Origin: Saprospiraceae bacterium UBA3362
GTDB taxonomy: Bacteria; Bacteroidota; Bacteroidia; Chitinophagales; Saprospiraceae
Direction: 5' to 3'
DNA: 64,000 nt
Assembly (NCBI GenBank): GCA_002360455.1
Contig: DEQQ01000070.1
Span: forward strand, 1 to 64,000
Part shown: in pieces, positions 29,976 to 37,377 of the stretch
Layout: each line of letters opens with the position of its first letter
How positions within the stretch are numbered: position 1 is the stretch's first letter
The notes under the pieces: generated by a model
Database searches by the model: none
What the model was told of the DNA's origin: nothing
The model's input: the letters and a program-made list of their open reading frames with translations, nothing else
Translations under genes and position numbers: made by a program

Positions 29976-30046
29976 TTGCATGGGTTCGCTGACGCTCCGT
30001 GCTTCGCACCGCTCATAAATGAGCGCCATTCCAACAGCTCATGCAA
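29976..30046. repeat. Cloverleaf-like folded element upstream of the RAYT array
   Basis: TTGCATG (29976-29982) pairs exactly with CATGCAA (30040-30046) and encloses two hairpins: GTGC-TTC-GCAC and CGCTCA-TAAA-TGAGCG. Just to the left lies a further perfect hairpin GACCAC-TTT-GTGGTC (about 29956-29970). There is no coding frame. It ends 13 bases before the first REP-like unit. Confidence 0.45.
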
Positions 30047-30059
30047 AGCAAATTTATAA

Positions 30060-30229
30060 GTAGGTAAACAGGCTTCAGCCTCTAAAAGCATTGGTAGGTA
30101 AAGAGGCTTCAGCCTCCAAAAGCATTGGTAGTAGGTAAACAGACTTCAGCCTCCAAAAGTATTTGTAGGTAAAGAGGCTTCAGCCTCCAAAAGTATTTGT
30201 AGGTAAAGAGGCTTCAGCCTCCAAGTGCC
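30060..30229 (+). repeat. Upstream REP-like array, 5 units of about 34 bp
   Basis: Units begin at 30060, 30094, 30131, 30165 and 30199. Each has the core GAGGCTTCAGCCTC, which folds into a 5-bp GC-rich stem with a TTCA loop, preceded by GTAGGTAAA and followed by CAAAAG(C/T)ATT. Units 1 and 3 carry mismatches in the left arm (ACAGGC, ACAGAC), suggesting older copies; the last is truncated. The array lies 120 bases before the RAYT gene and in the same orientation as the downstream array. Confidence 0.85.
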
Positions 30230-30320
30230 ACCGACACCAATATTCTCAAGATATTCACCATCAATTTTTAATGGATCAGAATGGATAAAAACATTGGTTC
30301 TTAAATTCCAAAATATTTTA

Positions 30321-30328
30321 TATTTTTG
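30321..30328 (+). promoter_or_regulatory. -7 promoter box of the RAYT gene
   Basis: TATTTTTG, a perfect TAnnTTTG, 24 bases before the ATG at 30353. A TTG at 30294-30296 is a possible -33 element at slightly wide spacing. Confidence 0.45.
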
Positions 30329-30352
30329 ATTTAAGAATACTATTAAAACATA

Positions 30353-30967
30353 ATGAAATCACTTCTTCCTCATCTTTACAACGGCCATAAATGTTTTTTT
30401 ATAACATTCAGATTGGCAGATTCACTACCTCTAAGTGTAATAACAGAGTTGAAAAATAAATTTCAGGAAGACTTGAATTCAATAAGAGAAGATAACCAAA
30501 TTAAAAGGAGAATCATCATTGACGAATTGAGAGTAAAATATTTTATAAAATACGAGCATCAACTTGATTCAAAGCCCTATGGAGATTGTGTACTTAGAAA
30601 AAATGATATCGCGCAAATATTGTACGATAAGATTCTTAGTTATCACAATAAGTATTATAAATTACATTGTTTCTGTATCATGCCCAATCATGTTCATATT
30701 CTTTTATCAACTCTCGATGATAGTGAATTAGTACCGCTGGGTAAATGGCTACAACTCATCAAAGGCGGTAGTGCCTATTTAATAAATAAAGCACTGAATA
30801 GAACAGGCAGACTTTGGGGAATCGAATCATTTGATAGATATATTAGAAATGAAGAGCACTTTTATAATTCATATAACTACACCATAAACAACCCAATATT
30901 AGCTAAACTAAGCAAAAATTATTTGCAAAAACCATTCCTCTGGATTGCCGATCAATATGAGCAATAA
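30353..30967 (+). CDS. REP-associated tyrosine transposase (RAYT, Y1_Tnp/HUH type)
   Basis: 204 residues, one frame, apparently intact. HUH motif PNHVHILL with H113 and H115, and a C-terminal helix with candidate nucleophile Y176 in YTINNPILAKL, the counterpart of the Y-x-x-NNPVxAGL motif in RAYTs; between them WGIESFDRYIRNEEHF is the usual RAYT signature. RAYTs are single-strand DNA endonucleases related to IS200/IS605 TnpA that nick at REP hairpins and are thought to spread them; they are domesticated and lack classic transposon ends. The flanking REP-like arrays, 5 copies upstream and 13 downstream, are the expected substrates. Confidence 0.88.
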   Translation: MKSLLPHLYNGHKCFFITFRLADSLPLSVITELKNKFQEDLNSIREDNQIKRRIIIDELRVKYFIKYEHQLDSKPYGDCVLRKNDIAQILYDKILSYHNKYYKLHCFCIMPNHVHILLSTLDDSELVPLGKWLQLIKGGSAYLINKALNRTGRLWGIESFDRYIRNEEHFYNSYNYTINNPILAKLSKNYLQKPFLWIADQYEQ

Positions 30968-30995
30968 ACACATATTTTGGTATATGTAGATATAT

Positions 30996-31481
30996 GTAGG
31001 TAAAGAGGCTTCAACCTTCAAGAGTATTGGCCGGTAATAGGTAATGATAGGTAAAGAGGCTTCAGCCTCAAAGAGTTTTGGTAAGTAAAGAGTCTTTAGC
31101 CTCCACCATGGTTGGTCAGTCAATAGGTAAAGAGGCTTTAGCCTCCAAGAGTATTGGCCGGTAAAGAGGCTTCAGCCTCCACCATGGTTGGTCAGTCAAT
31201 AGGTAAAGAGGCTTCAGCCTACGTATTGGCTGATAAAGAGGCTTTAGCCTCCAAGAGTATTGGCCGGTAAAGAGGCTTCAGCCTCCACCATGGTTGGTCA
31301 GTCAATAGGTAAAGAGGCTTCAGCCTACGTATTGGCTGATAAAGAGGCTTCAGCCTCCAAAAGCATTGGCCGGTAAAGAGGCTTCAGCCTCCACCATGGT
31401 TGGTCAGTCAATAGGTAAAGAGGCTTCAGCCTACGTATTGGCTGATAAAGAGGCTTCAGCCTCCAAAAGCATTGGCCGGTA
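30996..31481 (+). repeat. Downstream REP-like array, 13 hairpin units with a 106-bp higher-order repeat
   Basis: Thirteen units share AAAGAGGCTTCAGCCT with variants CTTTAGCC, CTTCAACC and GAGTCT. Right flanks are of three kinds: CCACCATGGTTGGTCAG, ACGTATTGGCTG, and CAA(A/G)AG(C/T)ATTGGCCGG. In the right half these come in fixed order, making a 44+30+32 = 106-bp compound unit: the CCATGG sites fall at 31106, 31182, 31288 and 31394 (steps 76, 106, 106). The last copies are almost identical, so the compound unit amplified recently. All units have the orientation of the upstream array. There is no cas gene, and the spacers recur, so it is not a CRISPR array. Confidence 0.85.
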
Positions 31482-31556
31482 ATTTATCACAATGGACATT
31501 ATATATTATCTAGTAAGAATGACAATGATGCAAAAAATCTAATAGAATTAATCAAT

Positions 31557-31775
31557 TTGGATGATTCTGGAATGGCAGCCCAAAGAAAAAAATACATAGA
31601 AAGACATCGTAAGTATATGACCGAAGCGTCGCAAAGTCCAATGGAGCACTTCACATATCACTTAATAAATTGTCGAGAAGCTGTATATTATTTTCGGGCT
31701 ATCAAAGAAGAATTTGGTGTAGATATTGAAGAACTAATTGATAGTTTAAAAAAGAAAGAAGATGAAGATATATAA
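31557..31775 (+). CDS. Small protein, probably 5-prime truncated by the repeat array
   Basis: 72 residues from a TTG; the open frame continues upstream to 31449, inside the last REP-like unit, without any ATG, and the upstream 25 residues (YHNGHYILSSKNDNDAKNL part) look like real coding sequence. The body is helical and charged (KKYIERHRKYMTEASQSP, then EEFGVDIEELIDSLKKK). This pattern suggests that the first part of the gene was replaced by the array. It is not recognised. It may be silent, or expressed from a TTG or from the Met at 31572. Confidence 0.4.
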   Translation: MDDSGMAAQRKKYIERHRKYMTEASQSPMEHFTYHLINCREAVYYFRAIKEEFGVDIEELIDSLKKKEDEDI

Positions 31776-31791
31776 AATTTTACTATTATTG

Positions 31792-31935
31792 TTACTGATC
31801 ATTTTTAGGTAATCTTATCCCTTTCAAGTTAACCTGCTCCCAATCAATAGACGAATACTTGGATCGCTTTACTTCAATAACATAATCACAAAAATCTTCC
31901 CATAATTTGCTATTACTCTTGAGATCAATTTGGGT
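31792..31935 (-). pseudogene. Gene remnant directly behind hicB
   Basis: In the frame of hicB, right after its stop, 47 codons are open to a TAA at 31792. They read like the end of a real protein (LKSNSKLWEDFCDYVIEVK then YSSIDWEQVNLKGIRLPK) but contain no start codon. It is either the leftover tail of a gene that lost its front, or a former C-terminal extension. No family recognised. Confidence 0.3.
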
Positions 31936-32157
31936 TTATGCAAACATTAATTTTCCTTTTGGCTGCGGAATAGGTCTTCCCAAAGATACTGCAGTTTCAA
32001 TCCAATCTTGTATTACTATCTGTACGTTATCTAAGGCTTCATTGTATGTAGATCCATCAGATTTACATCCAGCAAGTTCCGGGACTTCTGCAATAAAGGC
32101 ATTATCTTCTGTACTCCAAAAGATAATAATTTCATATTTAAAATCATAGATCTGCAT
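31936..32157 (-). CDS. hicB: HicB family antitoxin
   Basis: 73 residues. The sequence EIIIFWSTEDNAFIAEVPELAG is the partial RNase H fold of HicB (YEIIIYWSxEDxAFIAEVPELPGC type), followed by DGSTYNEALDNVQIVIQDWI and a short end with RPIPQPKGKL. It lacks a separate C-terminal DNA-binding domain, as in the short HicB class. HicB binds and neutralises HicA and usually represses the operon. The start overlaps the end of hicA by 14 bases; the toxin comes first, which is the common order. Confidence 0.88.
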   Translation of the reverse strand: MQIYDFKYEIIIFWSTEDNAFIAEVPELAGCKSDGSTYNEALDNVQIVIQDWIETAVSLGRPIPQPKGKLMFA

Positions 32158-32386
32158 CTATATTAATTTTATATTTGATAATAATTTCTCTAATTTGTTT
32201 TACTTGATATGGTTTAGCCATACCATTCTTAGCTTGAATATTAATGATCTCAGGTATGTCAAGCCGATAGTAAATAAAATGACTTCCTTTGACTCGATAC
32301 TGAAATCCTAACTTATCTAGCAAGGAGCATAATTCAAGAAACTTGATACTATGGTCTGACTGACCATAAGTCACTTTTTCAAGCAA
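32144..32386 (-). CDS. hicA: HicA family mRNA interferase toxin
   Basis: 80 residues starting from a TTG (no ATG is available before a stop; a -7 box TACTTTTG lies at 32416-32409). Double-stranded RNA-binding-like fold with KFLELCSLLDKLGFQYRVKGSHFIYY, where H36 is the catalytic histidine, then PEIINIQAKNGMAKPYQVKQIREIIIKY. This is the HicA subclass with NIQ(A/P)KxGxAKPYQVKQ. It cleaves mRNA when free of HicB. Both genes look intact, so the module is probably functional. Confidence 0.88.
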   Translation of the reverse strand: MLEKVTYGQSDHSIKFLELCSLLDKLGFQYRVKGSHFIYYRLDIPEIINIQAKNGMAKPYQVKQIREIIIKYKINIDADL

Positions 32387-32408
32387 CTTCTACATCCTTC
32401 CTATTACA

Positions 32409-32416
32409 CAAAAGTA
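32409..32416 (-). promoter_or_regulatory. -7 promoter box of hicAB
   Basis: Minus strand TACTTTTG, a perfect TAnnTTTG, 23 bases before the TTG start of hicA. No convincing -33 element was found. Confidence 0.45.
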
Positions 32417-32472
32417 AAACAATTGTATTAAATGCTTTGAAAATTTTTAGTAAGATGATTTGAATATCTATA

Positions 32473-32660
32473 CTAAAGGAATTCTTATTCTCATCCCAAT
32501 CTCTTTCAATTCCAAAAATAAGGAACAGTCAAATCATCAAAGGAAAAGCAAGAATTATGGCAGATACAGCAATAAGAAAATCAATATATTTTGGGACCTC
32601 AGAAGGCATTTGACTTGTTTTGTAGAATGATTATGATTTTGAACAAAATAGAAAACATTT
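32473..32660 (+). pseudogene. Decayed HigA-type antitoxin (XRE family)
   Basis: One plus-strand frame reads LKEF..., then RNSQIIKGKARIMADTAIR, then IYFGTSEGI, a stop (32611), LVL, a stop (32623), and NDYDFEQNR. This follows the HigA antitoxin consensus: PQTRISEIIKGKRRITADTA, LGKYFGTSPEFWLGLQNDYDLE. The helix-turn-helix core is readable, but the front is gone and two stops interrupt the region of the conserved tryptophan and glutamine. No HigB toxin gene is visible next to it. It is a relic of a second toxin-antitoxin module beside hicAB. Confidence 0.7.
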
Positions 32661-32866
32661 CTAAGGAATTGGAAATCATTGAAACTGTTTGTTCGTGAAT
32701 TAAAAGCTGAAAATAATTGGTTCGATTTCAATTCACCCTTCACTTTTCCAAATCTTTGCCTTTGGAAGAAAGGGGCGAAACAATCCGACCTTTAGACCGT
32801 TATCTCGCTGGATGTTAATTTTTAGCCTAATTTTACAGACATAATGGTTATGTTATTTCAATGATA

Positions 32867-33784
32867 TCAGTTCACGTTTCCCATTTTGATGGCCTTAAAT
32901 TCTAATTTAATATCATTATCTTTTATCTCAGTTTCCCAACATTCTGTTATAGAACATGGTGTCGCTGAGACAGGAGTGAAGTTAACAGGAATAAATATCC
33001 ATGAAGGCACTTTTTGAAATTGTGGTTCAACATCCAGAATTATTTTTTTGATTGCTGTAATATCTGAGGCTGTTACACTACAAGATAAATTGACATCGGC
33101 TGCAATCAGTTGATGATCTTGAGTAAATTCATCTATGCCTAATATATGGTTACGAATTTTAAACAAATCTGCAGAGGTAACACCTTCTCCGGCTGATGTG
33201 TTGTTCCTTAAGCAGACTTTGTATTTGCCATTAGAAAAGTGATTGAACTTTGCTTCTGGACCAAAGATTTCGTGTTTATAATTCATGCCTTCAACACTAA
33301 TTAAGGCACCCTCATAACGAGTATTCATTCTGACCGGATAAGTTACAACTTCAATAATATAACTAGGAGGATCATAATTGCAGATATTCAATCTATCTTC
33401 GATATAAATTCTTGCTTTACAAGTTGATTTATTTCCGCATTTGTCTTCTGCAGTAATTAGCAGATCTTCGTAGAACCTGTTGCTATTATGATAGATCAAA
33501 GACTCACAATAGTACACTATTAGTTTTTTCGTCGGAATAGAGTCAAAATATACCTGGATGCTATCTACGGGGCTTTGATCGTCATACACCGATGCAATTA
33601 AATCATTGACTTTTACCTCTAATGAATGAGTTCTTGTATTAAAAAAATACTCTTTTACGTTAGTTAAACACTCGATTTTAGGAGGAATTGTGTCTATAGT
33701 TGATTCTATTGTAGCCGGATGAAATGATACAGCCCAAAAAATCTTGGGCAGCAAAAGGATTAATAAGTACGTGAGTTTTTTCAT
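32867..33784 (-). CDS. Secreted protein with dockerin-like C-terminal domain, paralogue 1
   Basis: 305 residues. Signal peptide (about 1-18), then PPKIECLTN and a cadherin/HYR-like region with DKCGNKSTC (about 110-125). The C-terminal part (about 200-305) has a duplicated calcium-loop pattern: GVTSADLFKIRNHILGID, then IAADVNLSCSVTASDITAIKKIIL, and the end KAIKMGNVN. This is the dockerin type I-like repeat common in Saprospiria surface proteins, where it is usually followed by a sorting domain; here the protein ends with it. About half the residues match the next gene, so this is a tandem duplication. Role unknown; surface attachment is an inference. Confidence 0.75.
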   Translation of the reverse strand: MKKLTYLLILLLPKIFWAVSFHPATIESTIDTIPPKIECLTNVKEYFFNTRTHSLEVKVNDLIASVYDDQSPVDSIQVYFDSIPTKKLIVYYCESLIYHNSNRFYEDLLITAEDKCGNKSTCKARIYIEDRLNICNYDPPSYIIEVVTYPVRMNTRYEGALISVEGMNYKHEIFGPEAKFNHFSNGKYKVCLRNNTSAGEGVTSADLFKIRNHILGIDEFTQDHQLIAADVNLSCSVTASDITAIKKIILDVEPQFQKVPSWIFIPVNFTPVSATPCSITECWETEIKDNDIKLEFKAIKMGNVN

Positions 33785-33923
33785 AAATTCATTTTTATAA
33801 AGATTAGAAATAAAACCTCTAACAACAAATATTCAATATTTTCTATTTCAAGAAATTTGCATCTGAAATCATAATTCTTTCTAGTGCAAATAGAGTTAGA
33901 TCATGTCTTTGACTTTTTAACAT

Positions 33924-34838
33924 CTACCTTACGTCTCCTATTTTTATCGCTGCAAATTCGAGTTGTACATTTCTATCTTTAATTTCAATAACCCAACATT
34001 TGTTAAAAGTACAATCTGTTGGATTAGGAGGAGAAAAATTAATTGGCACAAATTGCCAAGAGTCTTTGTGTCGAAATTTATCTATGGTTCCAAACAACAG
34101 TTTTTTAATTTCACTCATATCAGAAGCAGTTATACTGCAAGAATTATTGACATCGGCAGCAATATATTGATATAGATCAGTAAATTCTTCAATTCCGAGT
34201 ATATGTCGTCTAATTTTATAAATGTCGGCTGTACTCACTCCGTTGATGGGATCATCATTTTTCTCAATACAGACTTCGTATTTTCCCGGATCTAAAAATT
34301 CAATTTGTGCTGATTGACCAGAGAAGGATTGATTAAAATTCGGCCCAACGACACTGATGTTAGCATCGAATATTGAATTGGTTTTATAGGGCGTGATTTC
34401 AATTTTCAGTGAATAATTTGAGATACCCGAATCTGAAGGGCATATTTCTAATGTATCTGTTATCAAAAGGGGACTGATACAATGAGCTTGATTTCCTGAT
34501 AAGTCTTCAACGGTAATTTTAAGTTCAATAGGAGCAGAAGTAGATAGGCCCAAAAGAGTATTGCATCCAAATAATTTGGAGCTCATCTTTGGGTTTCCAT
34601 CAAAATAAAATCGCAGTTCTTCAGGTGCAGTTTCGTCGTCTACCGCAGAAAGGATCAAGTCCTTAGCAAAGACCTGTGCAAAGCCAGTGGACTTAATATT
34701 TTGCGTCAGAGCATAATTAAAACAAGAAATTTTCGGAGGAACTGTATCTTCAAGGTCGAGTGAAGAATTTAAGACTGCTGTTTTACCTAAAGTAAAGTAA
34801 AAAAGGAGTATACAGGATAGTAATATTGTATTTCTCAT
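33924..34838 (-). CDS. Secreted protein with dockerin-like C-terminal domain, paralogue 2
   Basis: 304 residues with the same architecture as its neighbour: signal peptide (about 1-20), PPKISCFNY, an Ig/HYR-like part with DLSGNQAHC, a middle beta domain with GKYEVCIEK, and a dockerin-like end with GVSTADIYKIRRHILGIE, IAADVNNSCSITASDMSEI and AAIKIGDVR. It is the upstream copy of the pair and probably the first gene of a two-gene unit; the spacing of 139 bases allows a separate promoter for the second. No sorting domain is present. Confidence 0.75.
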   Translation of the reverse strand: MRNTILLSCILLFYFTLGKTAVLNSSLDLEDTVPPKISCFNYALTQNIKSTGFAQVFAKDLILSAVDDETAPEELRFYFDGNPKMSSKLFGCNTLLGLSTSAPIELKITVEDLSGNQAHCISPLLITDTLEICPSDSGISNYSLKIEITPYKTNSIFDANISVVGPNFNQSFSGQSAQIEFLDPGKYEVCIEKNDDPINGVSTADIYKIRRHILGIEEFTDLYQYIAADVNNSCSITASDMSEIKKLLFGTIDKFRHKDSWQFVPINFSPPNPTDCTFNKCWVIEIKDRNVQLEFAAIKIGDVR

Positions 34839-34920
34839 ATTAGCTCTTATGCAAGAATGGTTGATATGCTGCTTAGAGTAGTAAAAATAATAAAAAAGTT
34901 CTTGAAGTATTTAAAATACC

Positions 34921-37152
34921 TTATGAATTAGCCTGATAAAGATTAATTTTTTGCAATTGATCTTTTACTCTATGAAATAATATTGGGTCCAAAATTCTTT
35001 TGATATTTTGCTCGTTTTCTTGAATTTGAGCTTGTTTTTGAACCAGTTTTAGAATTCTTTTTCGCTCATGAAGAGGCAGTGTGGTGAACACTCTCCGGAG
35101 AAAAACTAAAATCTCTTTGAACTCCTCTTTATCAAGATTCCCTAACCAATAATTCATCGCATCCAAAACTTTTTGATGCAAACTAAAAAACACAGTAGTC
35201 TGCATAAGAAATCCTTCGAGCCACAAAACCGTCTTAGACGAATCCTGATACCTTAAAAATAATGAACTGAGCTCTTGATCAATTTCGGCACTGTTTTCGG
35301 GGTGTTGTTCCAGGATCATTCTCCATAAGTAGGCCCTGACCGTTGGGTGAGTTGAAGAATCATGGACACAAACAAGCTTTTGTTGCTTCCATAAAGCCTC
35401 ATCTGATTCTATGGATTTTGACATTATGCACTGATCCAAAAGAGAAATGGATTTATTCAATTGAATTGCTCTATCGTGAATAGGGGTTTTAACAGATTCG
35501 GGCAAGGCCAACATAATTCGTGGAATAATATCTTCTACTAATTCTTTGAGCTGAATCACATCAAAGGACTGCAATGCGCCATAATCAATAACAGAGAGCA
35601 GAGGTCTCAAAAACTGAGCAAGCTCATAGACATCTGTTTCTTCAATACTTTGTATTCTGATTCGATCTATCAAAATCGGTGTCAATTCATGAATATTTGC
35701 TTTGAACGCATATTCCAAAACTGTTGCAATAGGCAAAACAGAGGCATCATAAAATTTAAGATAATGCTCAATGATAGCTTCTTTTATGCTGTTTCCATAA
35801 AAACTAAATTCAATGATTTCCAACTCCAATTCCGGATACCAATTGAATTTCCAATATTCATGAAAGTTTCCTCTTGCTTTTATCTCAGACTCTCTTATTC
35901 TTGTCCACTGTAAATTCATCAAAATACTGCAATACAGAAATTGACTTATTTTGAGATGTTTTTCTTTACGGAGATCCAAGTCCATTTCTTCTTTGAATCC
36001 TTGTGACCAGTAGGAATCCAATTTAAGTTCTTTTAATGATTGTTTGAACTCTTTGAGCAACGGAAGATTTTGTAGATGAGGAGGAATAAATCCGGTCTTA
36101 TTTCCAACCAAAGCAAGTTGTTTGATTTGATCGATTTTTGTAGAATTTCCCTCCCCGAATACACATATTGCAGCTTCTAAAAGCTCATCCAGTCCCGGCC
36201 TTATCATTTGCCGTAAAGAAGCAAGCTGTGCGGCAAGTTGTTCTGCACTAATTAAATCTGCTGTGCTGATAACATTGTTTTTTGATCTTAAAATTTCTAC
36301 TAAGCGACTTAAAAATAAGCCGGAGGCATGTTCGCTGTTTTCAAATAATGCTTCATGCCAAAGCGGAGACGTTACACCTGCAGTGTACCATTTACTGCTG
36401 GCCAATTTGTGGTAAGTCCATGCTATTAAAGAAAATTGAATATCATCAGAGGGCTTGTAGTTAATTTTTTCATTGCTTGTTTGTTTGCACATTTCTTCTG
36501 TCAGCACAGGACCATGCCAAGCCCCCACAACAACCGCAATTTTTTTATAGGATTCTTTGAGTACTTGACGGATTTGTTCTCTCATGAATTTTTCTCTCCT
36601 TAGATTTTCCGGATCATCCAAGCCACCGGTTTGCAGCCTCATTTCATGAATCAATTGTTGGATGACTTCGAACAATTGAACATGATCTGTCCATTGCTCA
36701 AAATAAATTTCCCACCATCTTTCTGTATCCACATATCCTCCCAGTTTGGCCAAATATCCTAAGGGGTCATTGACCATGTTACGTTGTTCAGTACTTAGAT
36801 TTTTAAATGATAGATCCTCTGAATTTCTTGGGCTTCTGACAAAATCTTCTGCCGGTTGGTCAATGCATAGAATAGGAATCTTTTTTTTTAATGCATATTG
36901 CAATGCCACATACTCCGGAGAGAAGGACGCCATGGGCAAAAAGCTGGATAGCTTTGGATTTTTTTTAGAATAAAAGAGAAAAGCAAGAGGAGGAAGCAAT
37001 TCTTCATGTGTCAAATTGGGGATCAAAACTGAACTCCCGTGAGGCAGCTCAATGCAAAGACAGTCCGGTTGATAAATTTCCAGTGCAGCTTGCAGTCTAA
37101 GTGCAGAACCGGCTCCATGATGTCTAATGCCAAATATTTTGAGACGCTCCAA
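34921..37152 (-). CDS. DUF5682 family protein
   Basis: 743 residues, cytosolic. It starts LKIFGIRHHGAGSALRLQAAL, then CLCIELPHG, the DUF5682 hallmark (IRHHGPGSA, IEGPP-like), which relates the N terminus to the TraB/ChaN/erythromycin-esterase-like fold. VVVGAWHGPVL near 210 is a second family motif with a histidine. The remaining 450 residues are helical without known motifs. In other bacteria DUF5682 genes usually stand with MoxR-type AAA+, SWIM zinc-finger and VWA genes in a multi-component system; none of these is adjacent here. The nearest moxR/VWA set is the bat operon more than 20 kb away. Function unknown. Confidence 0.7.
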   Translation of the reverse strand: MERLKIFGIRHHGAGSALRLQAALEIYQPDCLCIELPHGSSVLIPNLTHEELLPPLAFLFYSKKNPKLSSFLPMASFSPEYVALQYALKKKIPILCIDQPAEDFVRSPRNSEDLSFKNLSTEQRNMVNDPLGYLAKLGGYVDTERWWEIYFEQWTDHVQLFEVIQQLIHEMRLQTGGLDDPENLRREKFMREQIRQVLKESYKKIAVVVGAWHGPVLTEEMCKQTSNEKINYKPSDDIQFSLIAWTYHKLASSKWYTAGVTSPLWHEALFENSEHASGLFLSRLVEILRSKNNVISTADLISAEQLAAQLASLRQMIRPGLDELLEAAICVFGEGNSTKIDQIKQLALVGNKTGFIPPHLQNLPLLKEFKQSLKELKLDSYWSQGFKEEMDLDLRKEKHLKISQFLYCSILMNLQWTRIRESEIKARGNFHEYWKFNWYPELELEIIEFSFYGNSIKEAIIEHYLKFYDASVLPIATVLEYAFKANIHELTPILIDRIRIQSIEETDVYELAQFLRPLLSVIDYGALQSFDVIQLKELVEDIIPRIMLALPESVKTPIHDRAIQLNKSISLLDQCIMSKSIESDEALWKQQKLVCVHDSSTHPTVRAYLWRMILEQHPENSAEIDQELSSLFLRYQDSSKTVLWLEGFLMQTTVFFSLHQKVLDAMNYWLGNLDKEEFKEILVFLRRVFTTLPLHERKRILKLVQKQAQIQENEQNIKRILDPILFHRVKDQLQKINLYQANS

Positions 37153-37321
37153 GCGTTTAATTTTTTTTCAAAGATAGCTTGGAATGTGAATATTATTTCA
37201 AAATTTGAAAACTTGAAACAGTTCTCTAGAAACTTCAGATTAGCTTGATAATGTAGAATATTTCATACCAGCTTGGATTGAATCAATCAGAAAATAAAGG
37301 GAATTTACTTGTACAGAAAAC

Positions 37322-37356
37322 AAAAAAGCCCCAATCTGCGATTGAGGCTTTTTTTG
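37322..37356. terminator. Bidirectional intrinsic terminator
   Basis: AAAAAAGCC-CCAATC, TGC loop, GATTG-AGGCTTTTTT: a long stem with A-run and T-run on each side. It stands 22 bases behind the stop of the DUF1573 gene (minus strand) and also blocks read-through towards the DUF5682 gene. Confidence 0.75.
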
Positions 37357-37377
37357 TATTTTTTAAATTCTTAGGAA

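Noticed and set aside
30908..31123. Minus-strand ORF with repeated EASLP peptides
   Set aside because: The repeated peptide is only the translation of the REP-like units in one frame; no promoter, and it overlaps the RAYT end.
30996..31481. CRISPR array
   Set aside because: The repeated parts are short palindromes, the sequences between them recur in a fixed order instead of being unique spacers, there is no leader, and no cas gene is nearby.
32555..32743. Minus-strand ORF in the hicA upstream gap
   Set aside because: It is the reverse of the higA relic, which gives a specific family match on the plus strand.
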